DNA from: Puniceicoccales bacterium
GTDB lineage: Bacteria > Verrucomicrobiota > Verrucomicrobiia > Opitutales > JAIRKQ01
Direction of reading: 5' to 3'
Assembly (NCBI GenBank): GCA_031279395.1
Contig: JAITIO010000022.1
Coordinates: 1-26,586, forward strand
DNA length: 26,586 bases
Translations under genes and position numbers: made by a program
Part shown: in pieces, positions 7,693 to 15,547 of the stretch
Layout of the letters: each line of letters starts with the position of its first letter
Numbering within the stretch: the first letter of the stretch is position 1
The notes under the pieces: model-generated
Seen by the model: only the letters and a program-made list of their open reading frames with translations
What the model was told of the DNA's origin: nothing
Databases searched by the model: none

Positions 7693-8923
7693 TAGACATT
7701 CGACTCCTGAATAAATCGATTATTTCGTTTTCGTCCATATCTTTGCTCCCAAATGTCATGGAAAACCTTAGGGATGGGTCAACATCATCCCATGGGACAA
7801 CGACTATTCCAAGATCTGCTATCATCCATTCGGCGAACTTTTCCGCCGAAGGAAAATCAATTTTTTTGCCGTTATATTCTGCGGAATTTGGAATTTGAGT
7901 ATATAGGAAAAAACCAGCCTGTACGTTATCTACGTTGAAACCACAATTTTTTAGAATTAGAGCTATTTGATTCATTCGCCGTTCATATTTTTGTGCATTT
8001 TCAACCGGGATGGACATATCATTTTGCAATGCCTGGGCAGCAGCCTTTTGTATCGCTAAAAATTGACCGGAATCCGTTAGATCTTTGACATGGGCGTAGG
8101 CAGCCATCAATTCGGAATTTCCGCAAACCCAACCAAGTCGCCAACCCGTCATATTAAATCCTTTCGACATGGAATGCAGTTCCAATGATACTTCCTTTGC
8201 CCCATCCATATTAAAAATGGAAAGTCTATCTTTTCCATGAAACGTTAGGGAGGCATATGCCGCATCATTTACTATTAAAAAGGAATACTCATGGGCTAAA
8301 TGGACCAATTTTTTAAAAAATTCCTCCGTGGCACAGGCCCCTGTTGGATTATTAGGGTAATTTACAACGATCGCTTTCGTTTTTCGCAAAATATACCTGG
8401 GAATGTCATCCAATGCGGGCAGATAATTATTCTTTGCACGGAGCGGGAGATATATGACATCCGCCAAAAGGTAGCGGGAGTGGGTGCCGAAAATGGGATA
8501 TCCAGGCGTTGTCATCAGGACGATATCACCCGGGTTTATGAAACATAGCGGCAAAATGGATAGGGCAGCCTTTGAACCCATGGAATGGATAATCTCCGTT
8601 TGCGGATCCAAGGAGACATTGAACTGTGATTTCATGTAGCTGGCTACTGCCTCCTTGAAGTCCAGGCATCCATTGTCAGCGTAGCCACGATTTTCATATT
8701 TTCTAGCCTCACGGGCTAGGGCTTCAACCAACGAATTGGCAGCCATGTCATCGGGCTCACCCACCCCCATGTCTATCAAAACTCTACCGGGAAATTTAAC
8801 AAGAGCTTCCCGCTTTGCCCGTTTAATTTTTTCAAATTTGTAGATTTGATTACCATTTCCAAAATTTTTACCGCCTATCCTTTCGGAGAAAAATTTTTTC
8901 GCAAATTGTCCGCCAACGTCCAT
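7640..8923 (-). CDS. dapL: LL-diaminopimelate aminotransferase (DapL-like)
   Basis: This 427-aa class I/II PLP aminotransferase most probably converts tetrahydrodipicolinate directly to LL-diaminopimelate, the shortcut route used by chlamydiae, Verrucomicrobia and plants, giving lysine and the peptidoglycan cross-linking residue. Seen in the sequence: the N-terminal SERIGGKNF and YKFEKIKRAK stretch characteristic of this group, MGVGEPDD (52-59), NNPTG (191-195), PLP-binding D220 and Y223, the Schiff-base lysine K254 in SMSKGFNMTGWRLGW, and a C-terminal SLRFSM with the carboxylate-binding arginine. It is the first gene of a minus-strand operon and starts 18 bases from nth on the other strand, so its promoter must lie within nth or in that tiny gap. 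A different aspartate/alanine aminotransferase is the alternative. Confidence 0.87.
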   Translation of the reverse strand: MDVGGQFAKKFFSERIGGKNFGNGNQIYKFEKIKRAKREALVKFPGRVLIDMGVGEPDDMAANSLVEALAREARKYENRGYADNGCLDFKEAVASYMKSQFNVSLDPQTEIIHSMGSKAALSILPLCFINPGDIVLMTTPGYPIFGTHSRYLLADVIYLPLRAKNNYLPALDDIPRYILRKTKAIVVNYPNNPTGACATEEFFKKLVHLAHEYSFLIVNDAAYASLTFHGKDRLSIFNMDGAKEVSLELHSMSKGFNMTGWRLGWVCGNSELMAAYAHVKDLTDSGQFLAIQKAAAQALQNDMSIPVENAQKYERRMNQIALILKNCGFNVDNVQAGFFLYTQIPNSAEYNGKKIDFPSAEKFAEWMIADLGIVVVPWDDVDPSLRFSMTFGSKDMDENEIIDLFRSRMSNVRFNFGNSKWFYNANP

Positions 8924-8941
8924 ATACTTGTTTCAAAAACT

Positions 8942-9568
8942 ATGAACCATTCCGAAAAATCAAAGTTTATTTTGGCTAAGCTAAATGAACTATTCCCGAG
9001 TCCACAAATCCAACTCCATTTTTCTGATCCGTTTACCTACCTAATTGCCGTTATGCTATCTGCCCAATGTACGGATGCCGTCGTAAATGTTGTAACGAGC
9101 AAGCTATTTAATATCGCCAAAACTCCCCGAGAAATAATAGATTTAGGGGAAGAGCGGTTAAGATCAATCATAAGGCCGTGTGGACTCTTCAACGCAAAGA
9201 CGAAACATATCGTTGATACTGCTAAAGCGATTCTAGATAGGCATAATGGACAGGTCCCACACACATTTGCGGAGCTTGAAACACTACCTGGTGTTGGCCA
9301 TAAGACCGCTTCGGTTATCATGGGCCAATGTTTCAACAAACCTGCATTCCCCGTCGATACTCACATCGCACGGCTAGCAAATCGTTGGGACCTCGAAAAA
9401 TCCCACGACGTGAGAAAAATTGAAAATTCGCTCAAAAAACTTTTCCCTGTCAACACATGGAAAACCTTGCACATACAACTGATCCTCTATGGACGGCAAT
9501 TTTGCCCAGCTAAAAAACACCTGGTTGAAAGTTGCCCAATTTGCTTGGAATTTTCGAAAAATATCTGA
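8942..9568 (+). CDS. nth: Endonuclease III (DNA glycosylase/AP lyase)
   Basis: Nth removes oxidised pyrimidines and cleaves the abasic site in base-excision repair. The 208-aa protein has the helix-hairpin-helix LPGVGHKTA with catalytic lysine K121 and the catalytic aspartate D139 in VDTHIARLANRW. The C-terminal iron-sulfur loop is unusual. Cysteines sit at 188, 198 and 201 (C-X9-C-X2-C) and the protein ends before a fourth, whereas the usual pattern is C-X6-C-X2-C-X5-C. The cluster may be lost or ligated differently. The start is the ATG at 8942; the frame is open further upstream, but that would run into dapL and the family N-terminus fits here. It is the first gene of the plus-strand operon. 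Confidence 0.93.
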   Translation: MNHSEKSKFILAKLNELFPSPQIQLHFSDPFTYLIAVMLSAQCTDAVVNVVTSKLFNIAKTPREIIDLGEERLRSIIRPCGLFNAKTKHIVDTAKAILDRHNGQVPHTFAELETLPGVGHKTASVIMGQCFNKPAFPVDTHIARLANRWDLEKSHDVRKIENSLKKLFPVNTWKTLHIQLILYGRQFCPAKKHLVESCPICLEFSKNI

Positions 9569-9591
9569 AGTACGCGGAAGGTTTGTTTGCA

Positions 9592-10011
9592 ATGGCAAGG
9601 ACGAATGTTATTTGTTCTACAAATATGGTAGTTGATAACATATCCCTCGGAACGGACATCGTTGAAGTGGAAAGAATTGACAGATTAATTCAAAAGTATG
9701 GAAATACTTTTCTTTTTAGAATTTTCGATGACCTTGAAATTGCATATTGCCAACAAACTGCCAAGCCGGCCAATAGTTTTGCCGCAAGATTTGCTACAAA
9801 AGAAGCTTTTTCAAAAGCACTCGGTACGGGAATTGGGAAAAATGTTGGATGGAAGGATATTTCCGTTAGGAAAAAATCTTCCGGAGAACCGTATATTATC
9901 CTATCGGAAAAGGGTAAAAATAAAATAAAAACTCTGGGAATTTCCTCCATGAAAGTTTCAATTTCGCACACTAAAACGCTTGCCCAAGCTGTGGTTATGC
10001 TTATTAAATGA
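9592..10011 (+). CDS. acpS: Holo-[acyl-carrier-protein] synthase
   Basis: AcpS transfers the 4'-phosphopantetheine arm from coenzyme A to acyl carrier protein, needed for fatty-acid and lipid A synthesis. The 139-aa product carries GTDIVEVERI near the N-terminus (magnesium-binding Asp), the conserved RFATKEAFSKALGTGIG block and the C-terminal SISHT signature. I chose the ATG at 9592 because GGAAGG lies about 10 bases before it. An ATG at 9625 would give a protein closer to the usual 120-130 aa but has no Shine-Dalgarno. The gene follows nth by 23 bases. Its stop is followed 4 bases later by the ffh start, so ffh is probably translationally coupled. Confidence 0.92.
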   Translation: MARTNVICSTNMVVDNISLGTDIVEVERIDRLIQKYGNTFLFRIFDDLEIAYCQQTAKPANSFAARFATKEAFSKALGTGIGKNVGWKDISVRKKSSGEPYIILSEKGKNKIKTLGISSMKVSISHTKTLAQAVVMLIK

Positions 10012-10015
10012 CTCC

Positions 10016-11356
10016 ATGTTTGCGTCGATAACTGATAAAATTTCCAATGTTTTAAAGCACCTACGTGGTCTCGGTAAGATTTCAGAGAAAAATGTTGCGG
10101 ATGCCTTGGAGGAAATTCGTACCTCTTTGCTGAGTGCGGATGTTAACCGGGAGGCTGCCGACGAATTTATATGCAAAATTCACAAATCTGCCATCGGACA
10201 AAAGGTTTTGGACAAAATTTTGCCAGAGCAACAGATTGTTAAAATAGTCTATGACGAACTTGTCGAACTTCTTGGGGGTAGCCAAGAAATAGAAAAATAT
10301 ACGGTCAAGCCGTTAAAAATTCTCCTAGCAGGCTTGCATGGTTCCGGTAAAACGACGACCGCTGGGAAATTAGCACTTTTACTAAAGGATGAAGGATATA
10401 ATCCCCTATTGGTTGCCTGCGATATCTACCGGCCTGCCGCAATCGATCAACTAAAAGTGGTGGCTGACAACATTTTCGTAGCATACTATGCCGAACCGGA
10501 TTCAAAAAATGCATGTAAAATCGCAAAACATGGCTTGCAACACGCCGAAAATAATGATTTTGATGCGATAATCTTTGATACCGCAGGCAGGTTACATGTG
10601 GACAAGCAGCTAATCGAAGAAATCAAAGATATCAAAAAAATTGTCTCCCCCAACGAAGTATTTTTAGTCGCCGATGGAGCTTTGGGGCAAGAATCCGTCA
10701 ACATCGCTAAGACGTTCAACGATGCCATATCCCTTTCGGGCATAATTTTGACGAAACTTGATGGCGATGCACGTGGTGGAGCCGCACTGTCAATGAAATA
10801 TGTCACAGGGGTCCCGATAAAATTCGTTGGAACGGGCGAAAAATCAGCAGACTTTTCCGCATTTCACCCAAAACGAATGGCCAACCGTATTTTGGGGATG
10901 GGAGATGTGGTATCCCTCGTTGAAAAAGCGCAGCAACATGTGGACAAGCAGGAACAGGAAAAATTGTCGAAAAAGATAAAAAAAGCAGAATTCGACTTGA
11001 ATGACTTTCTGGCGAGCATACAACAGATCAAAAAAATGGGGCCGATGTCGACGTTAATGGGAATGCTTCCTGGAATACCAAAAATGCCAACGTCGGATTC
11101 CGATGGCAAAAAAATGAAAACGACAGAAGCTATCATCCAATCCATGACAATCCAAGAACGTGCAAAGCCATCAATTATTAATTCCTGGCGTCGCATGAGG
11201 ATAGCCAAAGGTGCAGGTGTAGAGCTTAAGGATGTTAATGCATTGCTAAAACAATTCTACCATATGCAAAAAATGATGAAGTCGTTCAAGGGGGAAAAAG
11301 GCATCAAAAAGATGCAAGCATTTGCATCGCAGTTTAACATGCAGGTTGGCCAATAA
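10016..11356 (+). CDS. ffh: Signal recognition particle protein Ffh (SRP54)
   Basis: Ffh binds signal peptides of nascent inner-membrane proteins and 4.5S RNA and docks with FtsY. The 446-aa protein shows an N-terminal helical N domain (1-95), the GTPase G1 motif GLHGSGKTTT (106-115), DTAGR, TKLDGDARGG, and a methionine-rich M domain from about residue 320 with MGPMSTLMGMLPG and the RNA-binding RRMRIAKGAG region. The start MFASITDKI fits the family. The frame is open a little further upstream inside acpS, but I do not use that. No 4.5S RNA gene was recognised in the window. Confidence 0.96.
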   Translation: MFASITDKISNVLKHLRGLGKISEKNVADALEEIRTSLLSADVNREAADEFICKIHKSAIGQKVLDKILPEQQIVKIVYDELVELLGGSQEIEKYTVKPLKILLAGLHGSGKTTTAGKLALLLKDEGYNPLLVACDIYRPAAIDQLKVVADNIFVAYYAEPDSKNACKIAKHGLQHAENNDFDAIIFDTAGRLHVDKQLIEEIKDIKKIVSPNEVFLVADGALGQESVNIAKTFNDAISLSGIILTKLDGDARGGAALSMKYVTGVPIKFVGTGEKSADFSAFHPKRMANRILGMGDVVSLVEKAQQHVDKQEQEKLSKKIKKAEFDLNDFLASIQQIKKMGPMSTLMGMLPGIPKMPTSDSDGKKMKTTEAIIQSMTIQERAKPSIINSWRRMRIAKGAGVELKDVNALLKQFYHMQKMMKSFKGEKGIKKMQAFASQFNMQVGQ

Positions 11357-11403
11357 AATCATAATACCTTGACTTGTCGAACATTTTTAGAGAATACGGC
11401 ACC

Positions 11404-12225
11404 ATGTCGGATACACATAGTTTGGCGATAATTGGTGAAAATGTTTCCTTTGGCAATGATGTCCATGTGGGACCCTATGCCATTATTGAAGACAATGTCA
11501 AAATTGGTAGGGAAACAATCATTGCAAGCCATGCCATTGTAAGAAGTGGTACGATTATCGGTGAGAGATGTTTTATTGATAGTTTCGCCGTCATTGGGGG
11601 GTTGCCTCAACATGAAATTTTTGATGTAATCATACCCAGTAAGGTAATTGTTGGAAACAATACTACCATTCGAGAATATGTAACCATTCACCGGGCAACG
11701 AAGGAAAAAGGATCTACAAAGGTGGGGAACTTTTGTATGTTACAATCCGGATCACACGTTGCCCATGACTGTGAAGTTGGAGATCATAGCATATTAGCTA
11801 GCGGTTCCATGTTGGGAGGTAAAGTCAAATTGGGCCAAAAGTGTTTCATCGGTGGTGGGGCTGCCATCCACCAAAACGTTGTTGTCGGAGATTACGTCAT
11901 TCTGGGAGGAAATTCGCGTGCGGCTCTAGATTTGCCTCCCTACTCCATGGCAGCAGATGTTTCCTGCGTTATTGGATTAAATTTGGTCCGCCTGCGGCGG
12001 GAGAAAATGAACAACGAAAACATCGTTGCTTTAAAGGAATGTTTCCGTGAATTTTATAAAAGAAATGGAAATTATAAGGAGCGGGCAAAGGCTATGCTAG
12101 AAAGTGGATATGGGACGACCCATGAATCTTTAAATTTTTTAAACTTCTTTCTTAGGGAATCTAAAATGGGGATTGCCCCTAAACGTCACAAAATAGTAGC
12201 ATCGGCATCTTATGGCACTGCGTGA
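11404..12225 (+). CDS. lpxA: UDP-N-acetylglucosamine O-acyltransferase (lipid A, first step)
   Basis: LpxA transfers a hydroxyacyl chain from acyl carrier protein to UDP-GlcNAc, starting lipid A synthesis. The 273-aa protein is a left-handed beta-helix with many hexapeptide repeats (visible as I-G-x-x-x-x-I/V periodicity) over about residues 1-190. The catalytic histidine is H121 in HVAHDC, and the conserved GLNLVRLRR precedes the C-terminal helical part. The ATG at 11404 starts the family-typical N-terminus; a TTG 30 bases upstream is possible but unsupported. It shares 14 bases with rarA at its 3' end. Its presence shows an outer membrane with LPS. It is not in the common lpxD-fabZ-lpxA order. 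Confidence 0.93.
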   Translation: MSDTHSLAIIGENVSFGNDVHVGPYAIIEDNVKIGRETIIASHAIVRSGTIIGERCFIDSFAVIGGLPQHEIFDVIIPSKVIVGNNTTIREYVTIHRATKEKGSTKVGNFCMLQSGSHVAHDCEVGDHSILASGSMLGGKVKLGQKCFIGGGAAIHQNVVVGDYVILGGNSRAALDLPPYSMAADVSCVIGLNLVRLRREKMNNENIVALKECFREFYKRNGNYKERAKAMLESGYGTTHESLNFLNFFLRESKMGIAPKRHKIVASASYGTA

Positions 12226-13570
12226 ACAGGATGAATTTGAGTTTAATGACTTATTCGAAGAAAAAACTTCCCTGCCTACGCCACGTTATGTGCCATTGGC
12301 TACTAAAATGCGGCCGAAGACTTTGTCTGAAGTAGTGGGTCAGGAACACATACTCGGACCGAAGTGTTTGTTGCCAAAACTTATAAAATCTGGAACATTT
12401 TCCAGCATAATTCTTTGTGGAACACCCGGTTGTGGAAAAACCACACTCGCCGAAGTCATCGCAAATGAAACGAAATCAAAATTCGTCAAAGTTAACGCGG
12501 TGTTATCAAATGTGGCCGAATTGCGAGAAATTCTTGTGATGGCCCGGCGACATCCGGAACAGAATATTTTACTTTTCATCGATGAAATTCATCGTTTTAA
12601 CAAATCTCAACAGGACCTGCTGCTGCCGGATGTGGAAAATGCAAACATTCGGCTGATTGGAGCCACCACCCACAATCCTGGATTCTATGTAATTTCTCCC
12701 CTTCTAAGCAGAAGCCATCTGTTCAAGTTGAACCCTGTAAACGTTGCGGCGATTTCAAAAGTTTTACAACAAGCCCTAGCCGATGGAGAACGGGGGATGG
12801 GATCGATGGGATGCCGTGCCAATGATGATGTCATAACCAGCATAGCGGTGCTTGCAAATGGTGACATGAGGTGGGCTTTAAATGCATTGGAAACCATTGT
12901 GTCCAGCTTGCCGATTGGATCGGAGGTAACAGCTGACGATGTCGAAAATTTTTCCGTCGAACGAGCACTAAGGTATGATGCCGATGAGGATGAACACTAC
13001 GATACCATTTCTGCCTACATAAAAAGTATGCGCGGATGTGATCCCGATGCGGCAATATTTTGGCTTACCAAAATGTTAGATAACGGGGAAGATCCAAGGT
13101 TTATTGCACGCCGGATGGTGATTTTTGCATCAGAAGATGTGGGGCTTGCGGATTCCCGGGCTTTACCTTTGGCGGTTGCATGTTTCGAGGCCTGTGAAAA
13201 AATTGGAATGCCGGAATGTGCACTTAATCTTGCTCATGTTACCGTATTTCTTGCCACCGCCCCGAAAAGTAATTCCACATACTTGGCATTGTCAAAATGC
13301 CGATCCCACGTGGCACAGCATGGGTTACAAAATGTTCCGCTATGGCTGCGCGATGGACATGGCAAAGCCAATAAACGGGCAGGCAATCAGAAAGATTATA
13401 AATATAGCCATGATTTCGCATACAATGTTTCTGGCCAACACTACATGGAATGGCCGGAAAAGTTTTGGAATCCCAAAGATTCGGGGGGCGAAAAACAAAT
13501 TGCCGAACGGGCAAAATTTTGTGAAGATTTGAGAAATCAAATTATTTTAGAAGAAAAAAAAGGAAAGTAG
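12212..13570 (+). CDS. rarA: Replication-associated recombination protein A (RarA/MgsA) AAA+ ATPase
   Basis: RarA is a clamp-loader-like tetrameric AAA+ ATPase acting at stalled replication forks. In the 452-aa protein the N-terminal MRPKTLSEVVGQEHILG box (33-49) is family-specific. Walker A is GTPGCGKTT (70-78), Walker B with LLFIDEIHRFNKSQQD is near residues 111-126, and the C-terminal half carries RFIARRMVIFASEDVGLAD and ALPLAVACFEACEKIGMPE, both typical of the tetramerisation region. The ATG lies inside the lpxA end, so the two are probably translated together. Its TAG stop is followed at once by a clpP relic, suggesting rarA and a clpP copy were once consecutive genes of this operon. Confidence 0.95.
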   Translation: MALREQDEFEFNDLFEEKTSLPTPRYVPLATKMRPKTLSEVVGQEHILGPKCLLPKLIKSGTFSSIILCGTPGCGKTTLAEVIANETKSKFVKVNAVLSNVAELREILVMARRHPEQNILLFIDEIHRFNKSQQDLLLPDVENANIRLIGATTHNPGFYVISPLLSRSHLFKLNPVNVAAISKVLQQALADGERGMGSMGCRANDDVITSIAVLANGDMRWALNALETIVSSLPIGSEVTADDVENFSVERALRYDADEDEHYDTISAYIKSMRGCDPDAAIFWLTKMLDNGEDPRFIARRMVIFASEDVGLADSRALPLAVACFEACEKIGMPECALNLAHVTVFLATAPKSNSTYLALSKCRSHVAQHGLQNVPLWLRDGHGKANKRAGNQKDYKYSHDFAYNVSGQHYMEWPEKFWNPKDSGGEKQIAERAKFCEDLRNQIILEEKKGK

Positions 13571-13670
13571 CCACGGTAAGCATCCATGGGATATTTACAA
13601 CAGATTGCTGAAGGATAAGATCATTTTCATCGGGATGTGGATTAATAATCTCGTCACGAATCTTTTTGCC
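13571..13670 (+). pseudogene. clpP relic (partial decayed copy)
   Basis: The 101 bases ending at 13670 align without gaps to clpP 14979-15079 (offset 1409), with about 31 mismatches by my hand count, 28 of them transitions. Read in the matching frame it gives WDIY-RLLKD-IIFIG, as in residues 21-36 of the intact ClpP, and then a stop at 13671. The homology starts directly at the rarA stop codon and ends where the stop codon of the opposite-strand OTU gene begins. There is no start codon and no catalytic region, so it is a dead fragment. It could be the remains of an old tandem clpP paralogue or a duplicate made when the OTU gene entered. Confidence 0.85.
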
Positions 13671-14785
13671 TAAGTAGCTTGTCCACCAACTGTAGCATTA
13701 TATTTCAAGCATCTTGCGTGATCGTCTTGGGCAAAAATCGCTAGGCTATTTTGAAGGGCAGCTTCAAATCTTTCTTTTTCGAAATTTTCACCTTGGGATG
13801 TCATAACCCCACCTTCCTTGGTGCATAAGTAAGCAATGGATTGTCCTCCTTGCTTGGTTATTATTGCGATATCTCTTTGCAGATATTTTGCGATATATTT
13901 CATCTGCTCTGGTTCAATGCGTTTTGCTCCAAATCCGCCTCTTTCGATCTTCCTAGCTTCTGAAACATCTTTCCCCTCTGCGATCATTCCCATGGAAATC
14001 ACCTGTCTCAATTCTGGAATAGTGATGTCTCGAGCGAGAAGAACTTTGTCATCGGAAATTCTACCCTGATTGTCGGTAATTGCCATTCGCTGAAAAATGT
14101 TAGCTGAAGTTTCATAAGATGTTTCGGGTGGTAGTTCGGCGGATGATAGTCCTGCTAGTACCGACCACAACATGCAACTACCGTCCCTAGGAGTATCTAT
14201 AACTTCCAAATGATCCATAATGTTTTGATTTATTTCGAGTGTTGCAGTTTGGGATTGTGCGTCGACAATATCAAAGCTTTCTGGTGCTTCACCTGATGCT
14301 TGCGCCTCCTCTGCTGGAAGTACATCACCTATCGGTGCTGGAGGTTCCGAAGGTTCTTCGGGAGGAGGATTGGACCTGATCGATATGCTTCCTAGTGCAT
14401 TCTGCATCGCCTTGGTTGTCACTTCATTTTGTTCGAACAATTTTTCGGCATCAGACCGTGCGCATACCCACATGGCAAACGACATAAACGCATTCCTCAA
14501 CCAAGCCAAAATGCCTGTTGTTGATTTTAAAAATCTGTGATTTTCGGCTCTAGCACGTGCTAAGTCGGACATTACATTTGTTCTAAGTTTTGCCAAATCC
14601 GCACCTTGAATGTTGAAAAAATCGGAAATTTCTAAAGTTATTCCAGTAAAATCAGTTAAGTTTTCAACACTTTCAAATGCAAAGTCTAGCTGTCTAAAGA
14701 TCTGAGAATTCTCTTCTGTCTCCTCCTTCTTTTTAAGTATTTTTTCCGTAAGCGATTTTTGTACCTGTAATAGGTTTATTTCCAC
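13670..14785 (-). CDS. OTU-family cysteine protease, putative secreted deubiquitinase effector
   Basis: OTU proteases cleave ubiquitin chains; bacterial ones are usually effectors injected into eukaryotic cells. In the C-terminal half of this 371-aa protein I see the OTU catalytic signature: D201-G-S-C204 followed by MLWSVLAG (equivalent to DGNCLFRAL), the ERGGFGAKRIEPEQMKYIAKYL block (279-302), and a C-terminal SLAIFAQDDH356 that supplies the histidine. The N-terminal third is helical and charged, with a hydrophobic stretch at about 91-108, then a Pro/Glu/Ala-rich linker (139-170). No classical signal peptide is seen, so secretion would be type III or another system. The start is GTG with AAGGAGGG just upstream. 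The gene lies alone, opposite to both neighbours, next to a clpP relic, which suggests insertion. The OTU fold is a motif-level call; specificity is unknown. Confidence 0.8.
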   Translation of the reverse strand: MEINLLQVQKSLTEKILKKKEETEENSQIFRQLDFAFESVENLTDFTGITLEISDFFNIQGADLAKLRTNVMSDLARARAENHRFLKSTTGILAWLRNAFMSFAMWVCARSDAEKLFEQNEVTTKAMQNALGSISIRSNPPPEEPSEPPAPIGDVLPAEEAQASGEAPESFDIVDAQSQTATLEINQNIMDHLEVIDTPRDGSCMLWSVLAGLSSAELPPETSYETSANIFQRMAITDNQGRISDDKVLLARDITIPELRQVISMGMIAEGKDVSEARKIERGGFGAKRIEPEQMKYIAKYLQRDIAIITKQGGQSIAYLCTKEGGVMTSQGENFEKERFEAALQNSLAIFAQDDHARCLKYNATVGGQAT

Positions 14786-14788
14786 ATA

Positions 14789-14796
14789 CCCTCCTT
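14789..14796 (-). promoter_or_regulatory. Strong Shine-Dalgarno fixing the OTU GTG start
   Basis: On the minus strand AAGGAGGG ends 3 bases before GTG at 14785. An ATG two bases upstream is out of frame and hits a stop after three codons, so GTG is the likely start. Confidence 0.7.
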
Positions 14797-14805
14797 ACTT
14801 TTAAA

Positions 14806-14833
14806 AGAGTATTCCATTTCATAGGAAAGTCAA
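14806..14833 (-). promoter_or_regulatory. Putative sigma-70-type promoter of the OTU gene
   Basis: Read on the minus strand, TTGACT (14828-14833) and TACTCT (14806-14811) are separated by 16 bases, and the start codon is about 20 bases downstream. The -35 box is good and the -10 box is weak. Confidence 0.4.
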
Positions 14834-14844
14834 ACCATATTTTT

Positions 14845-14868
14845 ATATTCCGTTTTTTCCCGGAATAT
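14845..14868. repeat. Perfect 8-bp inverted repeat between OTU and clpP
   Basis: ATATTCCG at 14845-14852 and CGGAATAT at 14861-14868 flank an 8-base pyrimidine loop. The site lies between two divergent genes, just upstream of the proposed OTU -35 box, where an operator for a dimeric regulator would sit. It could equally be a leftover hairpin. It is not a standard terminator, since no T-run follows the stem on the plus strand. Confidence 0.5.
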
Positions 14869-14935
14869 CGGAAGTTTATGGGGAATTCATCGCAAAGATT
14901 CTTGCTTTTGTAATACTTTTGCTTAGAAAGGGACC

Positions 14936-15547
14936 ATGGGAAGTTATCTACCATTACCGTATATCTATGAAAAGGATGGCCGCAGCGAACGCTCGTGGGA
15001 TATTTATAGCAGGTTGTTGAAAGATAGGATCATTTTCATCGGGACGCAGATCGATGATTTTGTCGCCAATGCCGTCGTCGCCCAGCTACTTTTTTTGCAA
15101 ATGGAAGATCCCAAAAAGGACATTCATGTCTACGTAAATTCTCCGGGGGGAAGCGTAACATCGGGAATGGCCATCTATGATACTATGCAGTTTGTGCGCT
15201 GCGACGTTGTTACCTATTGCATTGGTCAAGCGGCCAGCATGGGAACGATTTTATTGGCCGCAGGAACTAAAGGGAAACGGTTTGCCCTGCCAAACAGCAG
15301 GATCATGATTCATCAACCAACGGGTGGTGCTAGTGGTCAAACTTCCGATATTTCCATCGCTGCAAAGGAAATTTTGAGATGGCGTAAGGTCATAAACGAA
15401 ATTCTTGCAAAACATAGCACCCGCAGCATAGAACAGATTGAAAAGGATTCCGACCGTGATTTTTTTATGACTGCAACGGAGGCAAAGGAATATGGAATCG
15501 TGGATGCCGTAATAGAAAATAAGGTTGAAATTCCTGAGTCCAAGTGA
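14936..15547 (+). CDS. clpP: ATP-dependent Clp protease proteolytic subunit
   Basis: ClpP forms the barrel-shaped serine protease that works with ClpX or ClpA. The 203-aa protein has the full triad with family spacing: S101 in GQAASMG, H126 in MIHQPTGG and D175 in SDRDFFM. The VNSPGGSV oxyanion strand is at 68-75. The N-terminus is short, without a long propeptide. GAAAGGGA sits close upstream of the ATG. This is the intact copy; a decayed fragment of a second copy lies 1.3 kb upstream beyond the OTU gene. The stop codon overlaps the start of the racemase-family gene, so the two are cotranscribed. The probable partner is the zinc-domain-less ClpX-like protein at 2637-4061, which keeps an IGF docking loop. 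Confidence 0.96.
   Translation: MGSYLPLPYIYEKDGRSERSWDIYSRLLKDRIIFIGTQIDDFVANAVVAQLLFLQMEDPKKDIHVYVNSPGGSVTSGMAIYDTMQFVRCDVVTYCIGQAASMGTILLAAGTKGKRFALPNSRIMIHQPTGGASGQTSDISIAAKEILRWRKVINEILAKHSTRSIEQIEKDSDRDFFMTATEAKEYGIVDAVIENKVEIPESK

Noticed and set aside
10082..11208. Several minus-strand frames opposite ffh.
   Set aside because: They are antisense to the conserved GTPase and M domains and show no motifs.
13672..13679. AAGTAGCT at the OTU 3' end is the reverse complement of AGCTACTT at clpP 15084-15091, just where the clpP-relic homology ends.
   Set aside because: Eight bases are too short to rule out chance, and reversing the segment between them does not restore an intact clpP.
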